DNA from: Nematopogon swammerdamellus
Taxonomy: Eukaryota; Arthropoda; Insecta; Lepidoptera; Adelidae
Direction of reading: 5' to 3'
DNA length: 64,000 bases
NCBI GenBank assembly: GCA_946902875.1
Contig: OX336349.1
Span: forward strand, 20,421,891 to 20,485,890
Shown: positions 53,776 to 63,515 of the stretch, piece by piece
How the letters are laid out: each line of letters opens with the position of its first letter
Position numbering within the stretch: position 1 is the stretch's first letter
Notes under the pieces: model-generated
The model's database searches: none
Seen by the model: only the letters and a program-made list of their open reading frames with translations
Told to the model about the DNA's origin: nothing
Translations under genes and position numbers: made by a program

Positions 53776-54276
53776 AGATGAAGCTTTGGATTCACTAGGA
53801 GACAAACACCCTCGCATCATGCCCCGCAAAATGGAGTATAAGGTGCTGCGTCCAACGTTGAGCAAATCACATTTTTTTTTATTGAAACTAACACGGTTGG
53901 TTACATCACCTACAACATCCGCTATGTCAGCCCATAACACCGGGTGAACTAGGTGCCATGTCAGTGCTTCCCTTCATTTCATGTCGGCTACACTGAACTG
54001 GACGCAAAACACGAACTATTTACATAGCCGTTTCGACCGACGTTTCGCTCAGTGCGGTGGTACCAACCCAGGCGGGATAAACCCTACCACCTAGTAAGGT
54101 AAGAAGATAAGAGACCTACAGTTTAACGTGGAATACGAACCATGGTCAGCCTCCAACGGTCGAGCGGTCATGCAGACATGCAGCTTTGGACTCACTAGGA
54201 GACAAACACTCTCGCAACATGCTCCGCAACATTGAGTATAGTATAGGTGCCGCGTGCAACGTTGAGCGAATCACAC
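53776..54276 (+). repeat. About 95 bp direct duplication flanking a SINE
   Basis: 53776-53870 and 54175-54276 share AGCTTTGGATTCACTAGGAG (one change) and CAACGTTGAGCRAATCACA. They differ by small substitutions and a 5-8 bp insertion. Confidence 0.85.
53869..54175 (-). mobile_element. SINE-A, nearly complete, inside a direct duplication
   Basis: T-run, GAAACTAACACGGTTGGTTA to ACGTGGAATACGAACCATGG then CGGTCGAGCGGTCA. Flanked by two copies of an about 95 bp unique segment. Confidence 0.9.
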
Positions 54277-54473
54277 TCAACATAGCGCGGTATCTTCGTG
54301 CCACGGAACATGTTGCGGGCGATATCTCTACACTGGTGTGATGCAGAGTACATGTCCTGCTGCATGTTCCAAGTTGTTATACGCGTAACAAACACCGCAC
54401 GAGTCGAGGAACCCGTATCGCGACACTTGCCTCCTAGAGAATCCGTTTTATGTGGTCAGAATTATCAATATAT

Positions 54474-54573
54474 TTTTATTAGAAAAATGCAAAGCGAAAA
54501 TCATTGGAAAAAATACATCCCGGCCAGGATGTATTTTTTCCAATGATTTTCGCTTTGCATTTTTCTAATAAAA
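54474..54573. repeat. Perfect hairpin, 47 bp arms, 6-base loop
   Basis: The arms 54474-54520 and 54527-54573 are exact complements (TTTTATTAGAAAAATGCAAA... and ...TTTGCATTTTTCTAATAAAA). The loop is CGGCCA. Confidence 0.97.
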
Positions 54574-54649
54574 CTATATATAAAGCGAGTACGTGCCTAG
54601 TACTAACATATAAACATAGAATAGAATTATCAATAGCTTAAAATTATAG

Positions 54650-54865
54650 TTATCTCTCAAACTGTATTTTAACACTGTAAGCGGTGTCTATTGTCACGAT
54701 GCGCGATGTATTGTAATCGAAGACGTTAAAACAACTCTGCGAAGTTTCCGGCTCTTCTTTGTGGGTGTAATAATCGAACCGGATTGTAAAAACAAAACAG
54801 GACAAATTCAAGCGTAGTGTACGAATTCGAATGATGAATAAAGAAAAAATACGAATGATGAATAA
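54650..54865 (-). repeat. LINE 3' UTR-like fragment with a 22 bp duplication
   Basis: GCGAAGTTTCCGGCTCTTCT and GTGGGTGTAATAATCGAACC, then GAATGATGAATAAAGAA twice (54827 and 54849). Confidence 0.5.
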
Positions 54866-54876
54866 AGAATAAGTAA

Positions 54877-55160
54877 GGTTTAGACGATGCCAGTGACTGG
54901 GTCCAGTTAAATTGGATTCGGACCCAGTCACTGTCACTGTATAAACAACAGTCAGTTGCGTTCATCGAAAAACGGGCAGCGACTGCCCGCGCTGTTTAGA
55001 CAATGCCAGTAGCGAACAGCCGCTCCCCGGTTCTCACTGGACTGGGTTGCGAATACACGGGTAGCGTTGAACTGGCACAAAAATATTGTTTTCACGGATC
55101 CCGTGGCAAGGCAGTGCTAGACTAGGTTGCTAGGCTGGCATATTACTGGCATCGTCTAAA
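54877..55160. mobile_element. Element with GTTTAGACGATGCCAGT ends
   Basis: GTTTAGACGATGCCAGT at 54877 and ACTGGCATCGTCTAAAC at 55144 form the ends. A third GTTTAGACAATGCCAGT lies inside at 54993, and CAGTGACTGGGTCC / GGACCCAGTCACTG form an inner hairpin. Confidence 0.7.
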
Positions 55161-55164
55161 CTTT

Positions 55165-55690
55165 CCATATAACTAGATACCATGGAAGTGCTTCGTTTCA
55201 GTGATTCATTCGTGTGATTAATGTGGGAAGATTTATTGGATTCGTTCAGATTTCACAACTCGTAATATACTATACTGACAAGGAAATGTTGACATTGCCA
55301 AGAATACCATTTTATAAATTCTTGGAATTCTTCTTAAAATAAGCTTTTTTTTTTAACTCAGTCGTATTCCATGAAATTTAAAAGCTTAAAACTTTATTTC
55401 GAGTTAAGATATACTTTTTGTTTAACTTTGTGAACAAAGGAATTAATCCGATCGTAATGTAATTTCAAGAGTTCTCTTTTTGCAGGAAATCCGTCAATGG
55501 ATTTGCCTAATGGACGCAAAAGTTATTAAGTGCTTCAATTTGCTTCAGCTGATTCAATTTTAAAACGACGTAGATTTTGTAAAGTAGGTACATTTTTATA
55601 AACTGATAATTTTACTCTGCATTTTTTTTTAATACGGCTTTAATTCAATTCATCTTCCGTAGTCCCAAAATAATAAAGTACCTAATAAAA
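55165..55690. other. Unassigned AT-rich stretch
   Basis: No gene recognised. Confidence 0.3.
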
Positions 55691-55691
55691 A

Positions 55692-55982
55692 AGGTGCCAT
55701 GTCAGTGCTTCCCTTTGGTCGTACTGGCTACACTGAACTGGACGGAAAACACTAACTATTTAAATAGCCGCTTCAACCAACATTTCTTTCAGTGCAGTGG
55801 GTTAAAACCCTACCACCTAGTAAGATAAGAAGGGAAGGTCCTACAGTTTTACGGGGAATCCGAACCACGGTCAGCCCTCAGCGGTTGAGCGGTCACGCAT
55901 CCAAGTACTGACCGCGCCCAGATGTGCTTATGATCACGACGAACAGTCGAACGACTGCACCACTGAGCTACCGAGACTGATA
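55692..55982 (-). mobile_element. SINE-A, 3'-truncated
   Basis: GGTGCCATGTCAGTGCTTCC to the head GCACCACTGAGCTACCGAGA. Confidence 0.85.
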
Positions 55983-56006
55983 CCTATATTGAATATTATG
56001 AAGGGA

Positions 56007-56222
56007 TACATACATATATAGCGTCACGCCTGTTTCCCAGTGGGGTAGGCAGAGACAACGGATCTCCACGTGCCACGACCCTGACACCGCTCTGCCGCCT
56101 CTTCCACTCCCATAATGTTCTTCATGCATGCTCGTCGGTTACGGGTACTACGCATTTGACCCTTTTTGAGTACATGCCCGATCTGGTTCAGGTACGTGCA
56201 TCTAGCTAGAGTCTAGGGCGAC
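56007..56222 (-). repeat. LINE-F 3' end
   Basis: TAGCGTCACGCCTGTTTCCC, GAGACAACGGATCTCCACGT and CATAATGTTCTTCATGCATG match 16050-16260 in antisense. Confidence 0.8.
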
Positions 56223-56295
56223 GGCTTAGATCGCTTAGAATTTAGATAAATAAATATATCATCATCATCATCATTATCATCAATCAATCAATCAA

Positions 56296-56648
56296 TCAAT
56301 ACTAATAATAAATCTGTAAGGGATGGTCGTGGAGTAAGTTACTTTGTTTTATGAGATACTGAGTTTGTAGACTGTGACGATTTTTAGAAATTTTTTCTGT
56401 ATGTATGTATGTTCCTTCATAACTCTTAAACCGATCACCCGAATTCAAGGAAACTTTTAACAAGCACATTTTACTATACGGGACATAGGATAGGCTAAAT
56501 AAAATTCAGTTCCGGTTACGCTAAGAAGTGGCTCTCATACAAACCAAATTATTCCGCGCACCGAAATAAAGGTACGGTAGCGGGTTTACTTACTTTCTTC
56601 TTTTTAAATACGAATTTCACGCGAGCGAAGCCGCGGGCAGGAGCTAGT
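56296..56648 (+). mobile_element. Helitron-like element, complete and uninterrupted
   Basis: It starts TCAATACTAATAATAAATCT and ends GCGAGCGAAGCCGCGGGC...GCTAGT. It is the intact reference for 9093-9942. Non-coding, so non-autonomous. Confidence 0.8.
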
Positions 56649-56649
56649 T

Positions 56650-56970
56650 TATTATATAGACAGACATATAAATACTAATATACCTACATAATTTGATTCG
56701 CTTCTTATGAAATTGTTTTCTTTTCTTATGAAAATAAACTTTTTAATTGAACGATGAAATTATTTCAACTCATATGAAATAGCATCTCGAAATGTAGCCT
56801 CCTCGACATTATATTTCTTCATTATCGCTGTCACAAAGGACCCAGTATTTCATTCTTCCCTTATCTCTTAAGCTGCACGTTTCCGTAGCCTTTAAAAGCT
56901 TAGGCGCTGTAAAACGAAATGATAAAAAAAAAAAAGATCCTAGTTTTGTTATTTCCTATACAAAAATATA
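56650..56970. other. Unassigned AT-rich stretch
   Basis: No gene recognised. Confidence 0.3.
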
Positions 56971-56974
56971 CACA

Positions 56975-57288
56975 TACACACCAAACGCAGTATCCCGACA
57001 ATCGGGATGAGCAGAGTAATCGATGTTGTGCTGCAAGTACTCTTGTAAATTACAGCACAACACCGACCACCACCTTTAGCAAAGTATTCGGACAAGATAA
57101 TTATCAAGCACCAAATAAGGCACGAAGGCCCATCTGCTGCATGACTCGGTGGAAGGACCGTTCCAAGGTGAGAGGTAGCTATCCTGTCGCCCTTTAGCAC
57201 GACATTTTGTCCTTATCCCTTAGTCGCCTTTTTACGGCATGCACAGGGAGAGATGCAGTGGGGCTATTCGTTTTAAGTACCGGCCCCT
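56975..57288 (-). repeat. Repeat E copy, nearly complete
   Basis: CAAACGCAGTATCCCGACAA to GATGCAGTGGGGCTATTCGT and AAGTACCGGCCCC. Confidence 0.85.
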
Positions 57289-57765
57289 GTAAAAGGTGTG
57301 TGCGCGCCATATACCGAAAACAGTATGAAGCAGCGCTGACCGTGACATGGCGAAACGGGACCCTAGATTTTGGAAGGTACAGATTCACAACGTAGAACAA
57401 AAAAATGGAAGCAACAATTTTTGTTTACAATATAATCAAAAGATGGCGTTACCAGTATTGAATGAATGAATTATTTGAAATTTAAATTTATTAAAAACCT
57501 TTCTCTGCTAATTAAACAATAGTTCTTAATGGAATTACCATTGTATCATTTAAACATTATTTTATTTTATGTTTTAACTTGAAAATCACAATTTTCCAAA
57601 ATCGAAATCATTGAAAATAATGACTCCATCCAGTAGCACTGCGATAGAATTAAAAAAATTTGTAACGCCATCTAGTGGTACTACAAAATGTTTTGCTTCA
57701 ATTTTTGTGAATCTGTAACTTCCAAAATCTATGCCCGATTTCGACTCGCACTTGGCCGGTTTTTA
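57289..57765 (+). mobile_element. MINE-2 3' half, interrupted at 57366-57729
   Basis: GTGTGCGCGCCATATACCGA and GACATGGCGAAACGGGACCC at the left, CGATTTCGACTCGCACTTGG at the right, as in intact MINE-2 copies. Confidence 0.85.
57366..57729. mobile_element. Tc1/mariner-type MITE inserted at TA in MINE-2
   Basis: TA flanks both ends (57364-57365 and 57730-57731). The inverted ends GATTTTGGAAGGTACAGATT... and ...AATCTGTAACTTCCAAAATC match over about 25 bp with one mismatch. The interior is AT-rich and non-coding. Confidence 0.85.
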
Positions 57766-58040
57766 ATAGGAAGTGACGGACCATCTTCGTCCCGTCCGAC
57801 CGAGCGGCTTAGAGCTTGTATCTAGGGTTCCGGTATCGGCCCAGACCCCCAATCAATTATCCGCTCCGTGTTATTCCGCGGTTCTCAGAGTCACATCATC
57901 AATCTTCTGTGCTCGTGTGCTTGTGAACCGCAACCGCCGCTTCCTCCCGCCATTGTAGGGGAGTATGTCGAAATTATTTCGCTCGATAGGGAAAGTCAAC
58001 CCAAATTCTTTAAATCTGAGCCTACCTATGATGGTTGTTA

Positions 58041-58436
58041 GGGTTCCGTATCCGGTAAGGGACCCTATTACTAAGCCTACACCGTCTGTCTATCTGTCTG
58101 TCTGTGTTTCTGTCCGAGGGCTGTATCTCTTGAACCGTAATAGGTAGCCCGTTGAAATGTTCACAGAATATGTTCTATTATGGTCGATATAACAAAAAAT
58201 AAAAAAAAAGTAAAAAATTCACGGGGGTTCCCATAGAAGAAACCAAAAAGTGTATGCGCGCGCGCTATCTCCCGAATAGATTATGAAGCATTTTAACTAA
58301 TCATGATGAAATTTAACTAATATGAAGCATTTCATAACACGCCATCTCATCTAGATGGCGTGAGTGGCGCTAGCCATGACATGGCGTTACGGAACCCTCG
58401 GTGCGCGAGTTTGACTCGCACTTGGCCGGTTTTTTT
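58041..58436 (+). mobile_element. MINE-2 MITE, full length
   Basis: AGGGTTCCGTATCCGGTAAG, GTCTGTCTATCTGTCTGTCT and the end CTCGCACTTGGCCGG. Confidence 0.9.
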
Positions 58437-58560
58437 GTTTTGTATTGTTTATTGATCATTCATATGACAGTTACACTGCACTTGAACTTGTCACAATTTG
58501 TTCTATCCGGTTCGATTACACACACCCACGAAAGAGAACCGACAAGAAACTTGTATTTAT
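58437..58560 (+). repeat. LINE 3' UTR fragment (CCGGTTCGATTACAC type)
   Basis: GTATTGTTTATTGATCATTC, TTTGTTCTATCCGGTTCGAT and AACCGACAAGAAACTT match 61980-62062 plus 62363-62400. Confidence 0.65.
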
Positions 58561-58820
58561 TTTTTGTAATAACATCGCTTGCAGTCTATCGACAACGCAG
58601 CTTGAGAGCAAGATTAACAATTTTCCTGAGAGTTCTGACTACAAAGATTTGAGCCTTTATCAATCTTTGATACGTAATTTGTACCAACATAATTATGTTA
58701 GTATATTAAACCTACTACAATGTATTATAATTGTCAAAAATAAAGAATACAAATATATGAATAGATACTTGACGTATCAAGTTGTTAATGGGTTAATAAA
58801 ATATTGAGGTACTAATCGTA
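58561..58820. other. Unassigned AT-rich stretch
   Basis: An open frame continues here, but no family was recognised. Confidence 0.3.
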
Positions 58821-58821
58821 C

Positions 58822-59090
58822 CTAGTCAAGTGTTGCGGAGATAGGACGGATGGCAGGGAATAGGGGATGCTGGTTCTTTACAGCAGCAGCCATGATAATA
58901 AATGTGAAACATACTAATCGAAATCCCAAAACGTCTCTGGCTGAGAGATTTCGAGCCGGGTCACCAACAACAGGAACAATATGGCTAATTCGGCGCCATT
59001 GCCTGTAAGGCGCATGTAGATATTGAGGACTATGATCACAGATGCAGCTGCAGTACTCCATCAATCACAGAGGCTTAATCGGCGTCTTGT
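58822..59090 (-). pseudogene. Diverged LINE-J-like ORF2 fragment
   Basis: Antisense MMEYCSCICDHSPQYLHAPY parallels VMEYCSHIWEGSPQYLLASL of LINE-J at 10905, followed by VVGDPARNLSARD. It is shifted and broken. Confidence 0.65.
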
Positions 59091-59094
59091 ACAA

Positions 59095-59360
59095 AAGAAA
59101 AGTTGTGGCGGTGACAAAGAACCGTGTGTTATGGTAAACGATTTATAATTTCTTGGACACGGTTTTAAACTTGGATTCAAGAATGTCGGAAAAGCTACGT
59201 CTTTGGAATAATATTGGTGTCCAGTAGGTTCAGGTGCTCAGAAACGGGGTACGATGCTGCCTTAGAAATTAACTTGTAAAGGAAATGGATCAACCTTGGC
59301 AGACAATACGCAGCACTGTGTTTTACTAATCTTGTAGGCGACTAGTTTCTTCTGGCCCCT
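59095..59360. other. Unassigned stretch
   Basis: No recognised feature. Confidence 0.3.
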
Positions 59361-59362
59361 TT

Positions 59363-59893
59363 TTTTATGTAATCTTGTATGGGTGGCTGATCAGAGGGGC
59401 CAAAGCACATGCTCCGACCACCCAATAGCGCCTCCGAGAAGGTAGGTGCCATACCGGAGACTTCCCTGGATTGCTGGCTATACTGGACTAGAGCAGAACC
59501 AAGCGAGGCTACTATGCAGCCATCTTACATCCAGTAGGGTGGTATCAACCCAGTCGGCTACAATTTGAGCCTACCACCTAGTAAGGGGCAAGGGAAGGGC
59601 CTTACAGTTTTACACCGGTTCCGAACGGTGAAGCAGCAGGTGTAGTTATGCACGTAACATTTTTTCGTCACAAAAACTCATCCGGTTCCGAACGGTGAAG
59701 CAGCAGGTGTAGTTATGCACGTAACATTTTTTCGTCACAAAAACTCATCCGGTTCCGAACGGTGAAGCAGCAGGTGTAGTTATGCACGTAAAATGTTTTC
59801 GTCAGAAAAAACTCATTGGTCCACGCCGACCGGATTCGAACCTCGGACCTCTCGCATGAGAAGCCGATGCGCAAACGACTCGGCCACCCGCCA
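59363..59893 (-). mobile_element. SINE-C, complete, with internal triplication
   Basis: TTATGTAATCTTGTATGGGT to the head GATTCGAACCTCGGACCTCT. A segment of about 67 bp (GGTTCCGAACGGTGAAGCAG to AAAAACTCATCC) appears three times from 59620 to 59820. Confidence 0.9.
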
Positions 59894-60074
59894 CTTAGGT
59901 TACTTTTTCGGCAACGTTGTTGACCTTTTCAACAACCGAACGATGCGCTTCATAACTCCGAGATTTCTCACTCCTTTTGCCTACTTTCCGTGCAGTCAGA
60001 ACAGAACCACATTCCAAAGGCTAGACAATCCAATGGGAATGCATACAGAATTAAATAAAAACACCTTATTAAAT

Positions 60075-60513
60075 AAAAACCGGCCAAGTGCGAGCCGAAC
60101 TCGCGCACCGAGGGTTCCGTATCGCGCTGTCATGGTTAGCGCCACTCACGCCATCTATGGCGTGTTATGAAACGCTTTATATTAGTTAAAATTCATTCTT
60201 AGTTAAAATCATTCATACTCTATTTATCTCTACTTATATTTACTCTATTCGGTAGATGGCGCGCGCGCATACACTTTTTGATTTCTTCTATGGGAACCCC
60301 CATGAATTTTTTACTTTTTCTTATTTTTTTATTATTTGTTGTTATATCGGCCATATAATAAATAACACATATTCTGTGAAAATTTCAACGGGCTACCTAT
60401 TACAGTTCAAGATATACAGCCCTCGGACAGACGGACGGACGGACGGACGGACGGACAGACAGACGGCGGAGGCTTAGTAATAGGCTTCCGTACGGAATAC
60501 GGAAACCTAAAAA
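60075..60513 (-). mobile_element. MINE-2 MITE, full length
   Basis: CCGGCCAAGTGCGAGCCGAA to GGAATACGGAAACCTAAAAA, with (GACG)n at 60424-60460. Confidence 0.9.
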
Positions 60514-60945
60514 CGGCCTTTCCAAGACTGTCACTTTCAATACTCCAGATTTTTGCGGACATTTTCTGTTCATACTCGAGCGCCCAATCGTCGATCTTCC
60601 GACGGGGTCGACCTTTAGCATACTCGGTGTGTCGATACTGAAGGATTATCCTGGTAAATATTTTGGCTGTATTGTGTTGAGGGAATTTCCCACCGACCTT
60701 CGTGCGGGAGCTATCCTGACGTATTGGAACAAGGATATAAGTGACGGCCGTATTATCTATCATCCCTTGTGCTCTCAACTCCTAGGCTCTTCTTCGTCGA
60801 CAGGCTCTAGTTTAAGTCACTCCTTCATAAGGCCGCATTATAGTATACGTTCTTATCTGTATCCAAGTATGTGACCAATATGAAACAAACTACATAGGTA
60901 CATCACCATAAGGTGCATAACCATACGCGGCGGGTGGTTTTTTTT
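60514..60945 (-). pseudogene. Probable non-LTR C-terminal remnant
   Basis: In antisense, RHTEYAKGRPRRKIDDWALE followed by YEQKMSAKIWSIESDSLGKA resembles the GRPxxRWxDD...A..R..W end of LINE ORF2 proteins. Weak; the upstream part is unrecognisable. Confidence 0.35.
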
Positions 60946-61298
60946 TTTTTTATGGAAACTGACACGGCTGGCTACATCACCTACAACGACCGTGATGTCA
61001 GCCCATAACACCGGGTGAACTAGGTGCCATGTCAGTGCTTCCCCCTTTGATCGTGCCGGCTACACTGAACTGGTCGGAAAACACAAACTATTTACATAGC
61101 CGTTTTGACAACCCGGGTGGGTTAAACCCTACCACCAAGTAAGATGAGGAGGGAAGGGACCTACAGTTTTACGAGGAATCCGAACCTCGGTCAGCCTCCA
61201 ACGGTCAGCGGTCACCCATCCGAGTACTGACCGCACCCAGCGTTGCTTAACATTCAATAGCGACAGTTGACTGTCTGCACCACTGAGCTATCAAGGCC
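60943..61298 (-). mobile_element. SINE-A, complete
   Basis: T-run, GGAAACTGACACGGCTGGCT to the head GCACCACTGAGCTATCAAGG, closely related to 48280-48664 including the 5S-like segment. Confidence 0.9.
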
Positions 61299-61301
61299 GA
61301 C

Positions 61302-61625
61302 CGTCGGGGTGGTCGAGTGGTTTGGGCATCGGCTTCTCATGCTAGAGGTTTCGAGGAGGTCGAACCGGTGTAAAACTGTAGGTCCCTTCCCTTGCCCCTT
61401 ACTAGGTGGTAGGCTCAAATTGTAGCCAACTGGGTTGGTACCACCGTTCTGGATGCAAGATGGCCGCATAGCAGCCTCGGTTGTGCTCTCCTCTAGTCCA
61501 GTATTAGCCAGCCAGGGAACTCTCCGGTATAGCACCTAACTTCTCGGAGGTGATATTGGCTAGTCAGAGCATGTGTTTTGGCCCCTCTGACTCAGCCACT
61601 CATACTGGATTACATATAAAAAAAA
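61302..61625 (+). mobile_element. SINE-C, complete but with shortened middle
   Basis: Head GGTGGTCGAGTGGTTTGGGC and GGCTTCTCATGCTAGAGG, then GGTGTAAAACTGTAGGTCCC and the rest to CATACTGGATTACAT. Head-to-head with the SINE-A copy at 60943. Confidence 0.88.
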
Positions 61626-61687
61626 CTGTATCCAAGTGCGGTGTGACCAATATGAAACAAACTACATACGTAACCATAACGTCACTC

Positions 61688-61772
61688 TTGCTTCCAAATG
61701 GGGTAGGCACAGACGAACTATCTCCACGTGCCACGATCCGACACACCTGCGATACCTTCCACACTCGTGGAA
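61688..61772 (-). repeat. LINE-F 3' end fragment
   Basis: AAATGGGGTAGGCACAGACG then CTCCACGTGCCACGATCC. Confidence 0.55.
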
Positions 61773-61775
61773 CAT

Positions 61776-61925
61776 GTCAGCCTCGGTAGCTCATTGATGC
61801 GGTCGGTCGACTGTTGTTAAGCATACCGGCCGCGGTCAGTACTTGGATGGGTGACCGCTCGACCGTTGGAGGCTGGTTCGCATTCCACGTAAAACTGTAG
61901 GTCCCTTCCTTTCTTACCTTATTGT
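61776..61925 (+). mobile_element. SINE-A head and start of central domain
   Basis: GTCAGCCTCGGTAGCTCATT, the 5S-like GGTCAGTACTTGGATGGGTG, GTTCGCATTCCACGTAAAAC, ending in CCTTATTG. Confidence 0.85.
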
Positions 61926-61979
61926 TGTTGTATACATTGATGTCTAATTTTAATATACATCTAAATATACATCAATGGT

Positions 61980-62405
61980 TGTATATTGTTTATTAAGCAT
62001 TCATTAGACAGCATGATTGTACTCGAATTGGTTACAATTTGTTCTATCCGGTTCGATTACACCACAGAGCATCAAATGCGCCCCCCCCCCCCCCCCCCCC
62101 CCCCTCCTAGAGCGCGATTTCCCTACAACGCCGTTGAAGCCTGTGGGCGTGGCCTATGCCTTACATATGTGTGTTGTGCGTGTGTATTTATTTTGTGCCT
62201 GTGCCTAACTTGCTCCTCTTTGTGTGTAGTGTCGATACTAGCACACACACACACACACATACGAAGCGCTAGCAGCACTGCGTGTAGTTTTTGGGTTTCA
62301 AATATTATCGCTTAGGGCGTCTCTAGTAGGGGGCGCGCGCGGTAGGTATTTGATGCTCTGTGGATTACACCCACGAAGAAGAACCGATAAGAAACTTCAG
62401 TGGTA
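61980..62405 (+). repeat. LINE 3' UTR fragment interrupted by a hAT-like element
   Basis: GTATATTGTTTATTAAGCAT to TCCGGTTCGATTACAC, resuming at 62363 GATTACACCCACGAAGAAGA. Confidence 0.75.
62063..62362. mobile_element. hAT-like non-autonomous element, 300 bp
   Basis: An exact 8 bp duplication GATTACAC (62055-62062 and 62363-62370) flanks ends CACAGAGCATCAAAT / ATTTGATGCTCTGTG. Eight-base target duplications with CAG-type ends suit the hAT superfamily. Inside are a C-run of about 26 at 62079 and (CA)n at 62240. Confidence 0.88.
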
Positions 62406-62715
62406 GGGTTTATCATTGCACGGTTGGTTGGTACCATCGCACTGAATGTTTTTGTTTGCACATCGGCGGTATTTGTTTCTACATTTTTAGCCATATCATT
62501 AAGACATTCTCTAAATCGTTCTTGTGCCGCACTGCAAAGGTGTGGAACGGGCTCCCAGGGAATATCTTTCCCCACTCCTACAATCCACGGATCTTCAACA
62601 TTAGTCCATCCCCAAGCCGGACTGGCACCTCCTCGGCGGTGAAATTGGTTGCGCCTGAGGCTTCGACCTCAGTCGGACACAGCCACCCAGTTCGGAAGCA
62701 ATCAAAAAAAAGACC
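62405..62715 (+). pseudogene. LINE-C ORF2 end and 3' tail
   Basis: The frame at 62515-62585 reads CRTAKVWNGLPGNIFPHSYN, the LWNxLP-like C-terminal motif. The tail holds CAGTCGGACACAGCCACCCA and GTTCGGAAGCAATC. Confidence 0.7.
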
Positions 62716-62961
62716 ATTGACTTAAAATTGCAAAAAAAAATATTTTTAGAATCCACGTTTAACAAAAGGTTAGGACAAGAATTAATTAATTACCTACTGC
62801 GTGACTTGTGGAAGAGAAGAAACCACGTGACAACTTCAGTGCCAACTGCCAACAATTATGACAAACCACTACACGCAATTCCATATGATCCATAGTTCTT
62901 TGTGACTCAAGCTGCGATCCTAAGTTCAAGTGCGCTAGAGTTGGCAAAGGTGCCAGCCTCA

Positions 62962-63515
62962 GCCCTTGTCACCCTCGGTAGCTCAGTGGTGCGGTCGGTC
63001 GACTGTCGGTATCATCATTAGCACACCTGTACCCTAATCACGAGATTTAACCCACTACGCTACGCCGTGTTCTCCGCATCATTTTGTATGGAGAAACGGA
63101 GCAGCGCCTCTAGTGATAGATTTGCGAACTTCGTTTCTCCATAAATTTTTTTGCGGAGAACACGGCGTAGCGTAGTAGGTTAAATCTCGTGATTAGGGTA
63201 CTGGGCGCGGTCAGTGGATGAATGGGTGACTCCTCGTCCGTTGGAGGCTGACCGTGGTTCGGATTCCACGTAAAACTGTAGTTCCCCCTTCCTTTCTTAC
63301 CTTACTCGGTGGTAGGGTTTAATCCGCCCGGGTTGGTATCACCGCACTGAATGAAAGGTCCGTTGAAAAGGCTATTTAAATAGTTCATGTTTTCAGTTCA
63401 GTTCAGTGCAGCCGGCGCGATCGAAGGGAAGCACTGACATGCCACCTAGTTCACCAAGTTGATATGGGCTGACATCACGGATGTAGTAGGTGATGTGGCC
63501 AACCGTGTCAGTTTC
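62962..63515 (+). mobile_element. SINE-A, complete, interrupted at 63030-63200
   Basis: Head ACCCTCGGTAGCTCAGTGGT to the tail CAACCGTGTCAGTTTCC. Removing the insert restores CACACCTGGGCGCGGTCAGT as in the copy at 34705. Confidence 0.92.
63030..63200. mobile_element. Palindromic MITE (TACCCTAATC family) inside SINE-A
   Basis: TACCCTAATCACGAGATTTA at the left and its complement at the right, with CTG duplicated on both sides (63027-63029 and 63201-63203). Confidence 0.92.

Noticed and set aside
57965..58147. Fourth Pde11 exon in intron 3
   Set aside because: No KISAHEFE-like continuation in any forward frame from 53725 to 64000; this frame runs into MINE-2.
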